Of a DNA stretch of 64,000 nt, positions 16,794-25,135 are shown piece after piece. Every line of letters starts with the position of its first letter. Positions within the stretch are counted from its first letter, which is position 1. The notes beneath the pieces are model-generated. The model saw only the letters and a list, made by a program, of their open reading frames with translations. It had not been told where the DNA came from and did not search any database. A program made the translations under genes and the position numbers. The DNA lies in contig NZ_CP108093.1 in assembly GCF_036188265.1 (NCBI RefSeq), forward strand, positions 6,911,001 to 6,975,000, written 5' to 3'. The stretch is from Streptomyces sp. NBC_00247. GTDB lineage: Bacteria > Actinomycetota > Actinomycetes > Streptomycetales > Streptomycetaceae.

Positions 16794-17495
16794 TCAGGCC
16801 GGGTCCGTCACCAGTCCCAGGCGCCGCAATCCGTCCGGCCGCTCGGTCACCGGCAGGTGGTCCACGAAGCGCACCCCGCACCCCAGTGCGGCAGCGCCGC
16901 CGTCCGCGTGACGGTCGTCACCGACCATCACCACGTCCTCGGGACGCAAGGAGAGCCGCTCGCATGCGGTACGGAAGAGCCGCGCGTCCGGCTTCTGCAC
17001 ACCGTGCTCGAAGGAGAGGACGTACGCGTCCACGAACTCGTCCAGCCCGTGGGCCCGGAAAACGGGGCGCAGGTCCCAGCCGATGTTGCTGACCACCCCG
17101 ACCGCCGTGCCGTTGGCCCGCAGCCCGCCCAGCACCTGGGCCGCGTCCGGGTAGGGGAGCCAGGCGTCGGGAGACATGTGGCGTGCGTAGAGCGCGTCGT
17201 GCGTTCCCTCGCCGGGCAGTCGGACCTCGCGCGCCAGCCCCGTGTACGCGGCACGGTGCAGCTCCGCGCTCTCGTCGCGTGCCGCGTACACCTCGGCCAG
17301 AGCGGCCGGTACGCGCGCCGGGGCCGGCCCGCCCGGCAGCGCTCCGGCGTCCGTCAGCTCGCGTACGTACCGGTCGAAGCTCTCCTCGTCGGTCACCGTG
17401 CCCTGCTCGTCGAATACCGCGCGGAGCCAGGAACCGACCGACTCGATGCGGAAAAGGGTCCCGGAGAAGTCGAAGAGAACGCCCTTGATCGTCAT
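16794..17495 (-). CDS. HAD-superfamily hydrolase
   Basis: This 233-residue protein has HAD motif I as VLFDFSGTLF, where the second aspartate is replaced by Ser. Motif II is VGVVSNIGWD, the motif III lysine is in GVQKPDARLF, and motif IV is VVMVGDDRHADGGAA. The DxS variant in motif I is seen in some subfamilies but loses the usual general acid, so activity may differ from standard phosphatases. It starts ATG at 17495, 19 bases after the PAP2 gene stop, and is probably co-transcribed with it. Confidence 0.87.
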   Translation of the reverse strand: MTIKGVLFDFSGTLFRIESVGSWLRAVFDEQGTVTDEESFDRYVRELTDAGALPGGPAPARVPAALAEVYAARDESAELHRAAYTGLAREVRLPGEGTHDALYARHMSPDAWLPYPDAAQVLGGLRANGTAVGVVSNIGWDLRPVFRAHGLDEFVDAYVLSFEHGVQKPDARLFRTACERLSLRPEDVVMVGDDRHADGGAAALGCGVRFVDHLPVTERPDGLRRLGLVTDPA

Positions 17496-17514
17496 GGTGG
17501 CGATCTTGCCGTGG

Positions 17515-18231
17515 TCAGGATCGGTGCGACAAATTCCCCGTCCGGCTCCAGCCCCGGCCGGACCGCGCGAGGAACGCCGTGTGACCAGCGATGGAGAGCG
17601 CCACCACGCCCACCCCGAGCAGCACCCCGGCCACCACGTCCGAGAGCCAGTGCACACCCAGGTAGACCCGGGTGAAGGAGACGCCCGCCACCGAGAGGCA
17701 GGCCACCGACACGGCTGTGCCCCTGACCGCCGGTCCCGCCCGCCACAGCAGCCACAGCAGCAGGCCGCACCCCACCGTCGCCGACATCGCGTGGCCCGAG
17801 GGGAACGCGGCGTACTGCGCGGAATCCACCGGGTCCTGCCACTGCGGGCGCTCCCGGCCCACGGCCGCCTTGATCCCCTGCTGGAGGAGGGTGGAGAAGA
17901 CCATGGTCCCCGCGATCCAGCAGGCGAGCAGCCGGGCCCCGCGCCACCACAGGGCCACGACGGCGACCGTGATCAGGGCACGCGCGGTCCAGGGGTCCCA
18001 CACCCAGTCCGTCAGCACCCGGGCGACCCGGACCTCTCCGGGCCGGGTGACGGCACGGCGGTGCAGCCCCTCGGCGACGGCGTGGTCCACGGTCATCAGG
18101 GGCGCCCAGGCCGTGGCCACCATCACCAGCAGAGCGAGGGCGAGCGCGCCGCAGACCGCCCCGGTCCCCACCGCACGCGTGACCGTCGCAGACCCGGAAG
18201 GCCGCACGGGGACGCGGTCGGGAGTGGACAT
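17515..18231 (-). CDS. PAP2-family membrane phosphatase
   Basis: This 238-residue protein has about five to six membrane segments. It carries the three phosphatase signature motifs KAAVGRERP, PSGHAMS and SFTRVYLGVHWLSDV, with the catalytic histidines in the second and third. It likely dephosphorylates a lipid phosphate or undecaprenyl pyrophosphate on the outer face of the membrane. It starts with ATG at 18231 and lies just upstream of the HAD hydrolase gene. Confidence 0.92.
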   Translation of the reverse strand: MSTPDRVPVRPSGSATVTRAVGTGAVCGALALALLVMVATAWAPLMTVDHAVAEGLHRRAVTRPGEVRVARVLTDWVWDPWTARALITVAVVALWWRGARLLACWIAGTMVFSTLLQQGIKAAVGRERPQWQDPVDSAQYAAFPSGHAMSATVGCGLLLWLLWRAGPAVRGTAVSVACLSVAGVSFTRVYLGVHWLSDVVAGVLLGVGVVALSIAGHTAFLARSGRGWSRTGNLSHRS

Positions 18232-18319
18232 GCGGCGATTTTCGCCGAAGGCACCCGCTTCCGGGTGGACGCCGCCCCGTGCGGAACGCCGGGGTCGGGG
18301 TGGCAGTGCCCCCGCGCCC

Positions 18320-19258
18320 CTACGGCCGAAGGGTGCCGATCGCCGGCACGAGCGCCACCAGAAGCGGGACGAGCGGGACGAGTGAAGCGGCGGCAGTGAG
18401 CCGGAGCCGGTGCCCGGCGGTCAGCCGTTCCACCGGTTCGAGCAGCCTGTTCACGCGGCGCGGCACCTGTCCGGCCTGGGCGTGGCACGGGTCGAAGACG
18501 CCCCGGTCCTCGTTCAGTCCGACCAGGGCGAGGGCGGTCGTCAGCCGTCCGAAGCGCCGTGACGCCACGTCGTCGGCGGCCAGTTCGATCAGCCGGTGCA
18601 TCTCGTCACGGAACGCGGCGAAGACCGGTACCTGCGGGAAACCGTTGGCCAGGGCGGCCGAGCAGTGCAGCAGCCAGTCGTGCCGGGCCCTGGCGTGGCC
18701 CTGTTCGTGGGCGAGGACCGCGTCCAGCTGACGGCCCTTCAGGCGGACCAGCGCGGCGGTGGTGATGACCAGGCGTGGGGTCGAGCCGGGCAGCCACCAG
18801 GCGTCGGGGCGGGGTCCTTCCAGGATCACCAGCCGCGAGTCGCCGGGCTCCTCGCCGTCCAAGTGCGGTGAACGTACCAGCAGTTCGGCCCGGCTCAGAC
18901 TCCTTCGCCTGCGTGCACGGCCTACCTCGCGCAGCAGCATCGCCCCGCTCCACACGCCCCCGAAGGCCAGCACCACGGCCACCACCGCCGACCAAGGGCC
19001 GTAGCCGGCCAGGGCGTAGGCCTCGACCACCGCGTGCGGGGCCGGCGCGAAGACATGGCCCCGGACCGCCTGCCAGGCCGCCGCCGCGCTGAATGTCATC
19101 GACAGGGCGAAGGAGACCAGCACCCCCGCCACCACGCACTGCCAGACCCACAGGGCCACCACGGGCTCGCGCTCCGGCCAATGGGCCCGCGCCATCAGGC
19201 GGGGAGCCACCACGGCGGTCAGTGCGCCGAGCATCAGCAGGGCGAGGGAGACCAACAT
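18320..19258 (-). CDS. M56-family (BlaR1/MecR1-like) membrane metallopeptidase
   Basis: This 312-residue protein has four predicted membrane segments and the zinc-protease motif HEQGH in VLAHEQGHARARHDWL, with the third ligand probably in LIELAADDVASRRFG. It lacks the penicillin-binding sensor domain of true BlaR1. In Streptomyces such short M56 genes usually sit next to a BlaI-type repressor gene, but none is visible here; the neighbour upstream is a DUF5134 gene. The protease probably relays a membrane signal. Confidence 0.88.
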   Translation of the reverse strand: MLVSLALLMLGALTAVVAPRLMARAHWPEREPVVALWVWQCVVAGVLVSFALSMTFSAAAAWQAVRGHVFAPAPHAVVEAYALAGYGPWSAVVAVVLAFGGVWSGAMLLREVGRARRRRSLSRAELLVRSPHLDGEEPGDSRLVILEGPRPDAWWLPGSTPRLVITTAALVRLKGRQLDAVLAHEQGHARARHDWLLHCSAALANGFPQVPVFAAFRDEMHRLIELAADDVASRRFGRLTTALALVGLNEDRGVFDPCHAQAGQVPRRVNRLLEPVERLTAGHRLRLTAAASLVPLVPLLVALVPAIGTLRP

Positions 19259-19398
19259 GCGGCCAGCCTATGAGCGCGCGGAACGCGCCGATATGGCTCC
19301 GGCCGTCAAGTGACGTACGCCACGGCGCGCGGACGCATGGAAGCGCACGGCGTGCGCGGAGAGCGCGGCGCCGGAGAGACCCGCCGGGCACGCGGGCG

Positions 19399-19983
19399 TC
19401 AGAGGCCCGCCAGCATCGCGAGCATGGCCAGGCCCATCGTCACCCGGCAGGCGAGTGCCAGTTCGGGCCGTTCGGGCCGGGTGTGCCCGCCCCCGGCCAC
19501 CAGGCCTGCCCCTGCGCCTGCGGCGACGGGTATCAGGCGTCCGGCGGCGCCCAGGACGTAGAGCGCGTAGTAGAGGAGGAGCGCCCCGGTGAGCAGGGGC
19601 AAGCCCGTCCCCGGAGTGCCTGTGCCGTGCCCGGCGTGCGGGCTGCCCTCGGCGCCGGCGCCGGGCGCCATGGCGAGGGCCATGTAGACCATGGCCAGCG
19701 AGCCGATCAGATGGTGGAGATGGTGGCCGCCCCTGCGCGCCGCCCAGACGGACCGCAGGGCGGCTCCGCCGAAGAGCACCGTGTACGCCGCCCAGGCCCA
19801 CCCGGGGGGCGTGAACAGGACGGCCGGAACGGCCATCGCGGCCATGCCGAACCCCATGAGCGCCTCGGCGTGAGCGACTCGCCGCGCCTCCCCGGTCCCG
19901 GCGCACGCCTGCAGCAGGCAGTAGGCGCCCGTCGCCGTGCACAGCACCATGAGCAGCCAGCCGGACAGCGCCGGTCCGTGCAC
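19399..19983 (-). CDS. DUF5134 integral membrane protein
   Basis: This 194-residue protein has about five membrane segments and a central histidine-rich stretch (GGHHLHHLIGSL; HAGHGTG), typical of DUF5134 proteins, which are common beside M56 peptidase genes in Streptomyces. GTG 19983 is chosen because GGGGAGG lies seven bases upstream, although the frame is open for another 27 codons. The function is unknown; the histidines could bind a metal. Confidence 0.8.
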   Translation of the reverse strand: MHGPALSGWLLMVLCTATGAYCLLQACAGTGEARRVAHAEALMGFGMAAMAVPAVLFTPPGWAWAAYTVLFGGAALRSVWAARRGGHHLHHLIGSLAMVYMALAMAPGAGAEGSPHAGHGTGTPGTGLPLLTGALLLYYALYVLGAAGRLIPVAAGAGAGLVAGGGHTRPERPELALACRVTMGLAMLAMLAGL

Positions 19984-20127
19984 GGCACACCTCCCCTCCG
20001 CCGAAGTTGTCCCGTACTCGATTCCCGGCGTGTCACCGGGACAACCCGGCGCACGGCGGCGCACGGGTGCATAAAGGGGAGTGACCGTGTTCGTGGTGGG
20101 CTCAGGTGATCGGGTTACCCTCGTGCG

Positions 20128-20222
20128 CGACGCCGGAGCAGAGGTCCGGCGTCGTAGCAGAGCACCGCCCGGCGGGCGAGCCCGAAGGCACCTGCCGCAG
20201 GCGGAGAAACGGAGACCGTCCC
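20128..20222 (+). promoter_or_regulatory. structured 5' leader of the acetyltransferase gene
   Basis: A 10-bp perfect stem (20128-20137 with 20145-20154, 7-base loop) and a short CGCCC-GGC-GGGCG stem (20166-20178) precede the coding start. I could not match it to any riboswitch class I know. It may be a cis-regulatory RNA. Confidence 0.35.
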
Positions 20223-20801
20223 ATGGAGATCGCCCCGCCGCGCGTCACGCACCGGCTCACCTTCCGCGACGCGGCCGAGGACGACGTGCCGGCGCTCGTC
20301 GAACTGGTCGAGTCCGCCTACCGGGGTGAGTCCAGCCGCACCGGCTGGACCAGCGAGGCGCACATGCTCGAAGGGCGGCGGACCGACGACGCGGAGGTGC
20401 GCGAGATCATCGCCACCCCCGGCGGGCGACTGCTCGTGGCCGAACGCGACGGCACCATCGTCGCCTGCTGCCAGCTCGAACACCGCGGTGACGCGGCCTA
20501 CTTCGGAATGTTCTCGGTCCGCCCGGGCCAGCAGGGCGTCGGGCTCGGCAAGACGGTCATCGCCGAGGCGGAGCGGGTGGCCCGCGAGGAGTGGGGCGTC
20601 ACCGGGATGCAGATGACGGTGATCTCCCTGCGCGCCGAGCTGATCGCCTTCTACGAGCGCCGCGGGTATGCCCGTACGGGCCGCATGAGCCCCTTCCCGT
20701 ACGGCGACGAACGCTTCGGGACTCCCCTCCGCGACGACCTGGAGTTCGAACTGCTGGTCAAGGAGTTCGGGACCGAGGAGTCCGGGAAAGACGAGCGGTA
20801 G
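20223..20801 (+). CDS. GNAT-family N-acetyltransferase
   Basis: This 192-residue protein has the complete GNAT core: LTFRDAAEDDVPALVELVESAY at the N-terminus, YFGMFSVRPGQQGVGLGKTVIAEAE with the acetyl-CoA pyrophosphate loop (QxxGxG/K), and LIAFYERRGYARTG at the end. The family acetylates small molecules or amino acids, and the substrate is unknown. ATG 20223 follows GGAGACCGTCC. A structured leader of about 90 bases precedes it. Confidence 0.88.
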   Translation: MEIAPPRVTHRLTFRDAAEDDVPALVELVESAYRGESSRTGWTSEAHMLEGRRTDDAEVREIIATPGGRLLVAERDGTIVACCQLEHRGDAAYFGMFSVRPGQQGVGLGKTVIAEAERVAREEWGVTGMQMTVISLRAELIAFYERRGYARTGRMSPFPYGDERFGTPLRDDLEFELLVKEFGTEESGKDER

Positions 20802-20834
20802 TTACCGCCCTTCTCGCTCCCCTTGCTTCCCCGC

Positions 20835-20860
20835 AGGCCCTGCCGGACACGGCAGGGCCT
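20835..20860. terminator. bidirectional terminator
   Basis: AGGCCCTGCCG and CGGCAGGGCCT form perfect 11-bp arms with a 4-base loop between convergent genes. Confidence 0.8.
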
Positions 20861-20885
20861 CCGGCCGTTCACCGCTCCGCGACGC

Positions 20886-21554
20886 TCAGGCCCGGCGGAT
20901 CTCCGGACGGTCGGTCGTCGCCCCGTCGAGCCCGAACGCCCTTGCCAGCGCCAGCTGTTCGGGAGTGTTCACCACCCAGGCGATGACCCGCAGCCCGGCC
21001 TCGCGTGCCTGCTCCACGGTCTCCAGCGTCAGCCGCCGGATGTTGAGCGCGAGCGTGGCCGCGCCCGCCGCCCGGGCCCGCTCCACCACGTCCGGTCCCC
21101 AGCGGCTCGCGATCAGCACGGTCGGCAGGCCCGGCAGCAGCCGGCCGGTCTCCGCGACCGCCTCGTCGTGGAAGGACGACACCTCCACCCGTCCCGTCAG
21201 ACCCCGCCGGGTGATCACCTCGGCCAGCGCCCGGGCCGCCGCGGCGTCCTTGATCTCCGCCTGGACCGGCGAGTCCACCGTGTCGAGCACCTCCTCGAAG
21301 AGGGGTACCCGCTCGCCCTGCCCGGCGTCCAGCTCGCGCAGTTCCGCCAGCGTCTTGTCCGCGATCCGGCCCGTTCCGTCGGTCGTACGGTCCACTTCCG
21401 CGTCGTGCATCACGACGAGCGCGCCGTCCTTGCTCAGGTGCAGATCCAGTTCGATGGCGTCCATCCCCTCCCGCTGCGCCCGGACGAAGGACCGCAGCGT
21501 GTTCTCCGGCTCGACGCCCATGAGCCCGCGATGACCGATGGTGACGAAGGGCAA
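20886..21554 (-). CDS. glycerophosphodiester phosphodiesterase
   Basis: This 222-residue TIM-barrel enzyme hydrolyses glycerophosphodiesters to glycerol-3-phosphate and an alcohol. The catalytic signature is complete: HRGLMGVEPENTLRSF with the first His/Arg, IELDLHLSKDGALVVMHD with the Ca2+ ligands and the second His, and VQAEIKD. It has no signal peptide, so it acts in the cytoplasm. No ATG or GTG fits; TTG at 21554, nine bases after a GGAGA site, gives the natural N-terminus (LPFVTIGHRG). The residues encoded further upstream do not look like protein. Confidence 0.9.
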   Translation of the reverse strand: MPFVTIGHRGLMGVEPENTLRSFVRAQREGMDAIELDLHLSKDGALVVMHDAEVDRTTDGTGRIADKTLAELRELDAGQGERVPLFEEVLDTVDSPVQAEIKDAAAARALAEVITRRGLTGRVEVSSFHDEAVAETGRLLPGLPTVLIASRWGPDVVERARAAGAATLALNIRRLTLETVEQAREAGLRVIAWVVNTPEQLALARAFGLDGATTDRPEIRRA

Positions 21555-21736
21555 GGCACTCTCCTGATTTCTCGCGTGGCCCGGTCGCGTTCCTCGCACC
21601 GCCCCGGCCGCCGGAGCGAACCTACCCAGCCGTCGGGACGGCACGACGCGAGTGACGGAAGTAACGTGGTTCTGAGAAGTCGCAGGAAATTCCGCGGTGA
21701 CCATGGAGTCGGACAGGATAATTTATTGGATCTTAC

Positions 21737-21766
21737 TTGTCCTGGGGAACCGTGCCCGGATACGCT
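21737..21766 (+). promoter_or_regulatory. sigma-70-type promoter of the DUF6421 operon
   Basis: TTGTCC (21737-21742), an 18-base spacer and TACGCT (21761-21766) lie 34 bases before the ATG. The spacer follows an unusually AT-rich stretch for this genome. Confidence 0.55.
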
Positions 21767-21799
21767 CGCCGAACGCGAGGTTCTGTGGAGGAAACGGCT

Positions 21800-23197
21800 A
21801 TGACGGAAATTCTGGTACACGACGTCCCCGGAGGCGGCGCGGTCGCGGCCGGGCGGGTGGTCGACCACCCTGCGTGGCCCGTGCTCAGGAACGCCGTGGA
21901 GAAGATCAGGCCCTGGCAGTCCAAGGACGGCTCGATCGACTTCGAGGCGGAGGGCGCCCCCGACGCGGCCGTCGTGGATGCCGCTCTCGGCCGGATCATC
22001 GGTGCGGTCGAGGAGCTCTCCCCCCTGCTGCCGCACGACGCCGCCTACCACCGTGCCCTCGTCGGCGATCTGCGCCGCTGGGCCGAGGGCGGTTTCGGGG
22101 TACCGGACTTCCTGGACTCCCTGCTCGCCTTCCAGCCGGCCAAGAACCGGGCGGACGGGCTCCAGCATCTCGTCGTCTTCGCCATGTACACCCAGAACGG
22201 CAACCCCGACCGCAACCTCGAAGCGGTGGTGCTCCGCATGGTCTGGCCCGAGTGGCTCGCCGAGCTGGAGGCGACCCGGTACGACAACCCGATGTTCTGC
22301 GGCATCACCTTCGAGGGCTTCACCTCCGGGTACGACACGAACTCCGCGGTGCTCTTCCCGGAGACCATCGCCGTGCGCGAGGCCCCCGAGCGTTTCAGCT
22401 GGGGCGGCATCTTCTGTGACCGCGAGGCCGCCCGCTTCCGCCGGGTCACCGAGGCCGCCGTCGGCCTGCTCGGCCTGGAGCTGCCGGCGGACATCCGGGA
22501 GATGGTCGGTGACCAGCAGCGCTGTGAGCAGGCATTCGTGCTCTGGGACATGGTCCACGACCGCACCCACAGCCACGGCGACCTGCCGTTCGACCCCTTC
22601 ATGATCAAGCAGCGCCAGCCGTTCTGGATGTACGGACTGGAGGAGCTGCGGTGCGACCTCACCGCCTTCAAGGAGGCCGTGAAGCTGGAGGCCGACGGCT
22701 TCCCGCAAGGTCGCGACGTCCAGTACGCCGTCCTCTTCGACCGCATGTTCCGCTTCCCCGTCACCGGTGAGCGGGTGCGCAACTACGACGGCCTCGGCGG
22801 CCAGCTGCTCTTCGCCTACCTCCACAAGCACGACGTCGTCCGCTGGACCGACAACACCCTGAAGATCGACTGGGACCGCGCCCCGCAGGTCACCAACCAG
22901 CTCTGCGGCGAGATCGAGAAGCTCTACCGCGACGGCATCGACCGTCCCAAGCTGGTCCACTGGTTCGCCGCGTACGACCTGGTCGCCGAGTACCTCTCCC
23001 CGCACCCGGGCTCGCGCTGGGCCAAGGGCCCCGACGCGCTGGACCTGACACAACCGCCGCGGAAACTCGTGGACGACGTGCTTCCGGACGAGTTTCCCCT
23101 GAGCATGTTCTATGAGGCGCTCTCCAAGAAAATGAAGCACGTGATCGCGTCCACGGTGGGGATCACCGCGGCGAGCGCCGAGCAGGTGGCCGCGTGA
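21800..23197 (+). CDS. DUF6421-family protein
   Basis: This 465-residue soluble protein contains no signal peptide or membrane segment. Its Trp/Phe/His-rich central region, including FVLWDMVHDRTHSHGDLPFDPF and RQPFWMYGLEELRCDL, matches the Streptomyces DUF6421 family as I remember it. The HDRTHSHGD cluster could bind a metal. TGGAGGAAACGGCT precedes the ATG at 21800. It heads a compact operon with a short-chain dehydrogenase and a PLP-dependent lyase, so an enzymatic role in the same pathway is likely but unproven. Confidence 0.75.
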   Translation: MTEILVHDVPGGGAVAAGRVVDHPAWPVLRNAVEKIRPWQSKDGSIDFEAEGAPDAAVVDAALGRIIGAVEELSPLLPHDAAYHRALVGDLRRWAEGGFGVPDFLDSLLAFQPAKNRADGLQHLVVFAMYTQNGNPDRNLEAVVLRMVWPEWLAELEATRYDNPMFCGITFEGFTSGYDTNSAVLFPETIAVREAPERFSWGGIFCDREAARFRRVTEAAVGLLGLELPADIREMVGDQQRCEQAFVLWDMVHDRTHSHGDLPFDPFMIKQRQPFWMYGLEELRCDLTAFKEAVKLEADGFPQGRDVQYAVLFDRMFRFPVTGERVRNYDGLGGQLLFAYLHKHDVVRWTDNTLKIDWDRAPQVTNQLCGEIEKLYRDGIDRPKLVHWFAAYDLVAEYLSPHPGSRWAKGPDALDLTQPPRKLVDDVLPDEFPLSMFYEALSKKMKHVIASTVGITAASAEQVAA

Positions 23198-23223
23198 GCG
23201 AGGGTCCCAAGGAGGCGGTGGCC

Positions 23224-23985
23224 ATGAACGGTGTCCGTAGCGAAACCGGCCCACTCGAAGGCGCGGTGATCGCGGTGGCCGGTGCGGCCGGTCCGGCGGG
23301 CCGTGCCACCCTGCTCCGCCTCGCCGAGGCCGGAGCGACCGTCGTCGGGGCTGACGCGCACCCGGAACGGCTGGCGGAAGCGGTGGACGCGGCGCGGTAC
23401 GCGCACGGCGGGGCCAGCGTCACCGGGGAGACCGTGGACCTGCTGGACCCGGCCGCCGCCCGCGAGTGGGCCGACAAGACGGAGACGGAGTTCGGCCGGA
23501 TCGACGGCCTGGTCCACCTCGTCGGCGGCTGGCGTGGCAGCGCGAACTTCGCCGAGACCAATCTCTCCGACTGGGACGCGCTGGAGAAGCTGCTCATCCG
23601 CACCGTGCAGTCCACCTCGCTCGCCTTCCAAGCGGGCCTGGAGCGCAGCGACCGGGGCCGTTACGTCCTGATCAGCGCCTTGGGTGCGACCCGGCCCACC
23701 GCGGGAAACGCGGCGTACGCGGCGGCGAAGGCCGCTGCCGAGGCGTGGACGCTCGCCCTCGCCGACGCCTTCCGCAAGGCGGGGGGCGAGGAAGGGCCCA
23801 GGACGGCTGCTGCGATCCTGGTCGTGAAGGCACTGGTGCACGACGCGATGCGCGCCGAGCGCCCGACTGCGAAATTCGCGGGATTCACCGACGTGAGCGA
23901 ACTGGCCGAGGCCATCGCCGGCGTCTGGGACCGACCCGCACCCGATGTGAACGGAAAGCGCCTGTGGCTGACTCCGCAACCGTAA
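23224..23985 (+). CDS. short-chain dehydrogenase/reductase
   Basis: This 253-residue SDR has a nucleotide-binding motif VAGAAGPAGRATLL near residue 18, an NxxG-like position altered to VHLVGGW, a catalytic Ser in VLISALGATRP and the YAAAK dyad. The frame is open back to a GTG overlapping the DUF6421 stop, but ATG 23224 has AAGGAGG eight bases upstream and is preferred. Its end overlaps the start of the next gene by 22 bases. The substrate is unknown; the operon context suggests a hydroxy-acid or amino-acid derivative. Confidence 0.87.
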   Translation: MNGVRSETGPLEGAVIAVAGAAGPAGRATLLRLAEAGATVVGADAHPERLAEAVDAARYAHGGASVTGETVDLLDPAAAREWADKTETEFGRIDGLVHLVGGWRGSANFAETNLSDWDALEKLLIRTVQSTSLAFQAGLERSDRGRYVLISALGATRPTAGNAAYAAAKAAAEAWTLALADAFRKAGGEEGPRTAAAILVVKALVHDAMRAERPTAKFAGFTDVSELAEAIAGVWDRPAPDVNGKRLWLTPQP

Positions 23986-25043
23986 CGACCGACGCGCGTC
24001 GTCATCACGACCCGGAGATACGCGGCTTCGCCAGTGACAACTACGCCGGTACCCACCCGGAGATCCTGGCCGCCCTCGCCCTCGCCAACGACGGCCACCA
24101 GGTCGCCTACGGCGGGGACGTGTACACGGACCACCTCCAGGACGTCGTACGAGGCCACTTCGGCGAGGCTGCCGAGGCCTACCCGGTCTTCAACGGAACC
24201 GGGGCCAACGTGCTGGCCCTCCAGGCCCTGGCGGACCGCTGGGGCGCGGTGATCTGCGCGGAGTCCGCGCACATCAACATGGACGAGGGGGGTGCTCCGG
24301 AGCGCGTCGGCGGACTGAAGCTCCTCACCGTCCCGTCCCCGGACGGCAAGCTGACGCCCGCGCTCATCGACCGCCAGGCGTACGGCTTCGACGACGAGCA
24401 CCGCGCGATGCCTCAGGTGGTCTCGATCACCCAGAGCACCGAGCTGGGCACGCTGTACACCCCTCAGGAGATCCGCGAGATCTGCGACCACGCTCACGGA
24501 CTCGGGATGAAGGTCCACCTCGACGGCTCCAGGATCGCCAACGCGGCGGCCTCCCTGGACCTGCCGATGCGCGCGTTCACCACCGACGCGTGTGTCGACG
24601 TGGTCTCCCTCGGCGGCACCAAGAACGGCGCGGTCTTCGGCGAGGCCGTCGTCGTGCTCAACCCCGACGCGGTCCGCGCGATGAAGCACCTGCGCAAGAC
24701 GTCGATGCAGCTGGCCTCCAAGATGCGCTTCGTCTCCGTGCAGCTGGAAGCCCTGTTCGCGGGTGACCTCTGGCTGCGCAACGCCCGGCACGCCAACGCG
24801 ATGGCCCAGCGCCTCGCCGAAGGCGTCCGTGCCCTGGACGGGGTGGAGATCCTCTACCCCGTGCAGTCCAACGGTGTCTTCGCCCGGCTGCCGCACGACG
24901 TCGCCGAGCGGCTCCAGAAGCGCTTCCGCTTCTACTTCTGGGACGAGGCCGCGGGTGACGTCCGCTGGATGTGCGCCTTCGACACGCGCGAGAGCGACGT
25001 GGACGCCTTCGTCGAGGCGCTCGCCGAGGAGCTGAAGGGCTGA
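23964..25043 (+). CDS. threonine aldolase-type PLP enzyme (beta-eliminating lyase family)
   Basis: This 359-residue fold-type I PLP enzyme resembles low-specificity threonine aldolase, which cleaves L-threonine or allo-threonine to glycine and acetaldehyde. It begins with the family-typical RGFASDNYAGTHPEIL and contains GTGANVLALQAL, the PLP-ring aspartate in VHLDGSRIANAAASL, and the Schiff-base lysine in SLGGTKNGAVFGEAVV. GTG 23964 follows GGAAAG and lies within the 3' end of the SDR gene, implying coupled translation. The length is normal. Confidence 0.9.
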   Translation: MADSATVTTDARRHHDPEIRGFASDNYAGTHPEILAALALANDGHQVAYGGDVYTDHLQDVVRGHFGEAAEAYPVFNGTGANVLALQALADRWGAVICAESAHINMDEGGAPERVGGLKLLTVPSPDGKLTPALIDRQAYGFDDEHRAMPQVVSITQSTELGTLYTPQEIREICDHAHGLGMKVHLDGSRIANAAASLDLPMRAFTTDACVDVVSLGGTKNGAVFGEAVVVLNPDAVRAMKHLRKTSMQLASKMRFVSVQLEALFAGDLWLRNARHANAMAQRLAEGVRALDGVEILYPVQSNGVFARLPHDVAERLQKRFRFYFWDEAAGDVRWMCAFDTRESDVDAFVEALAEELKG

Positions 25044-25098
25044 AAGGCGTGGCGCAGCCGTAGCGCGTGCATGGATATGCGGTCGACCGGAAAAGTAT

Positions 25099-25127
25099 TT
25101 GTCTCCGGTCGGCCGCACTCCTATGCT
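25099..25127 (+). promoter_or_regulatory. promoter of a leaderless mRNA
   Basis: TTGTCT (25099-25104), a 17-base spacer and TATGCT (25122-25127) place the transcription start on or one base from the ATG at 25136. There is no ribosome binding site between them. Confidence 0.7.
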
Positions 25128-25135
25128 CTGCGCGT

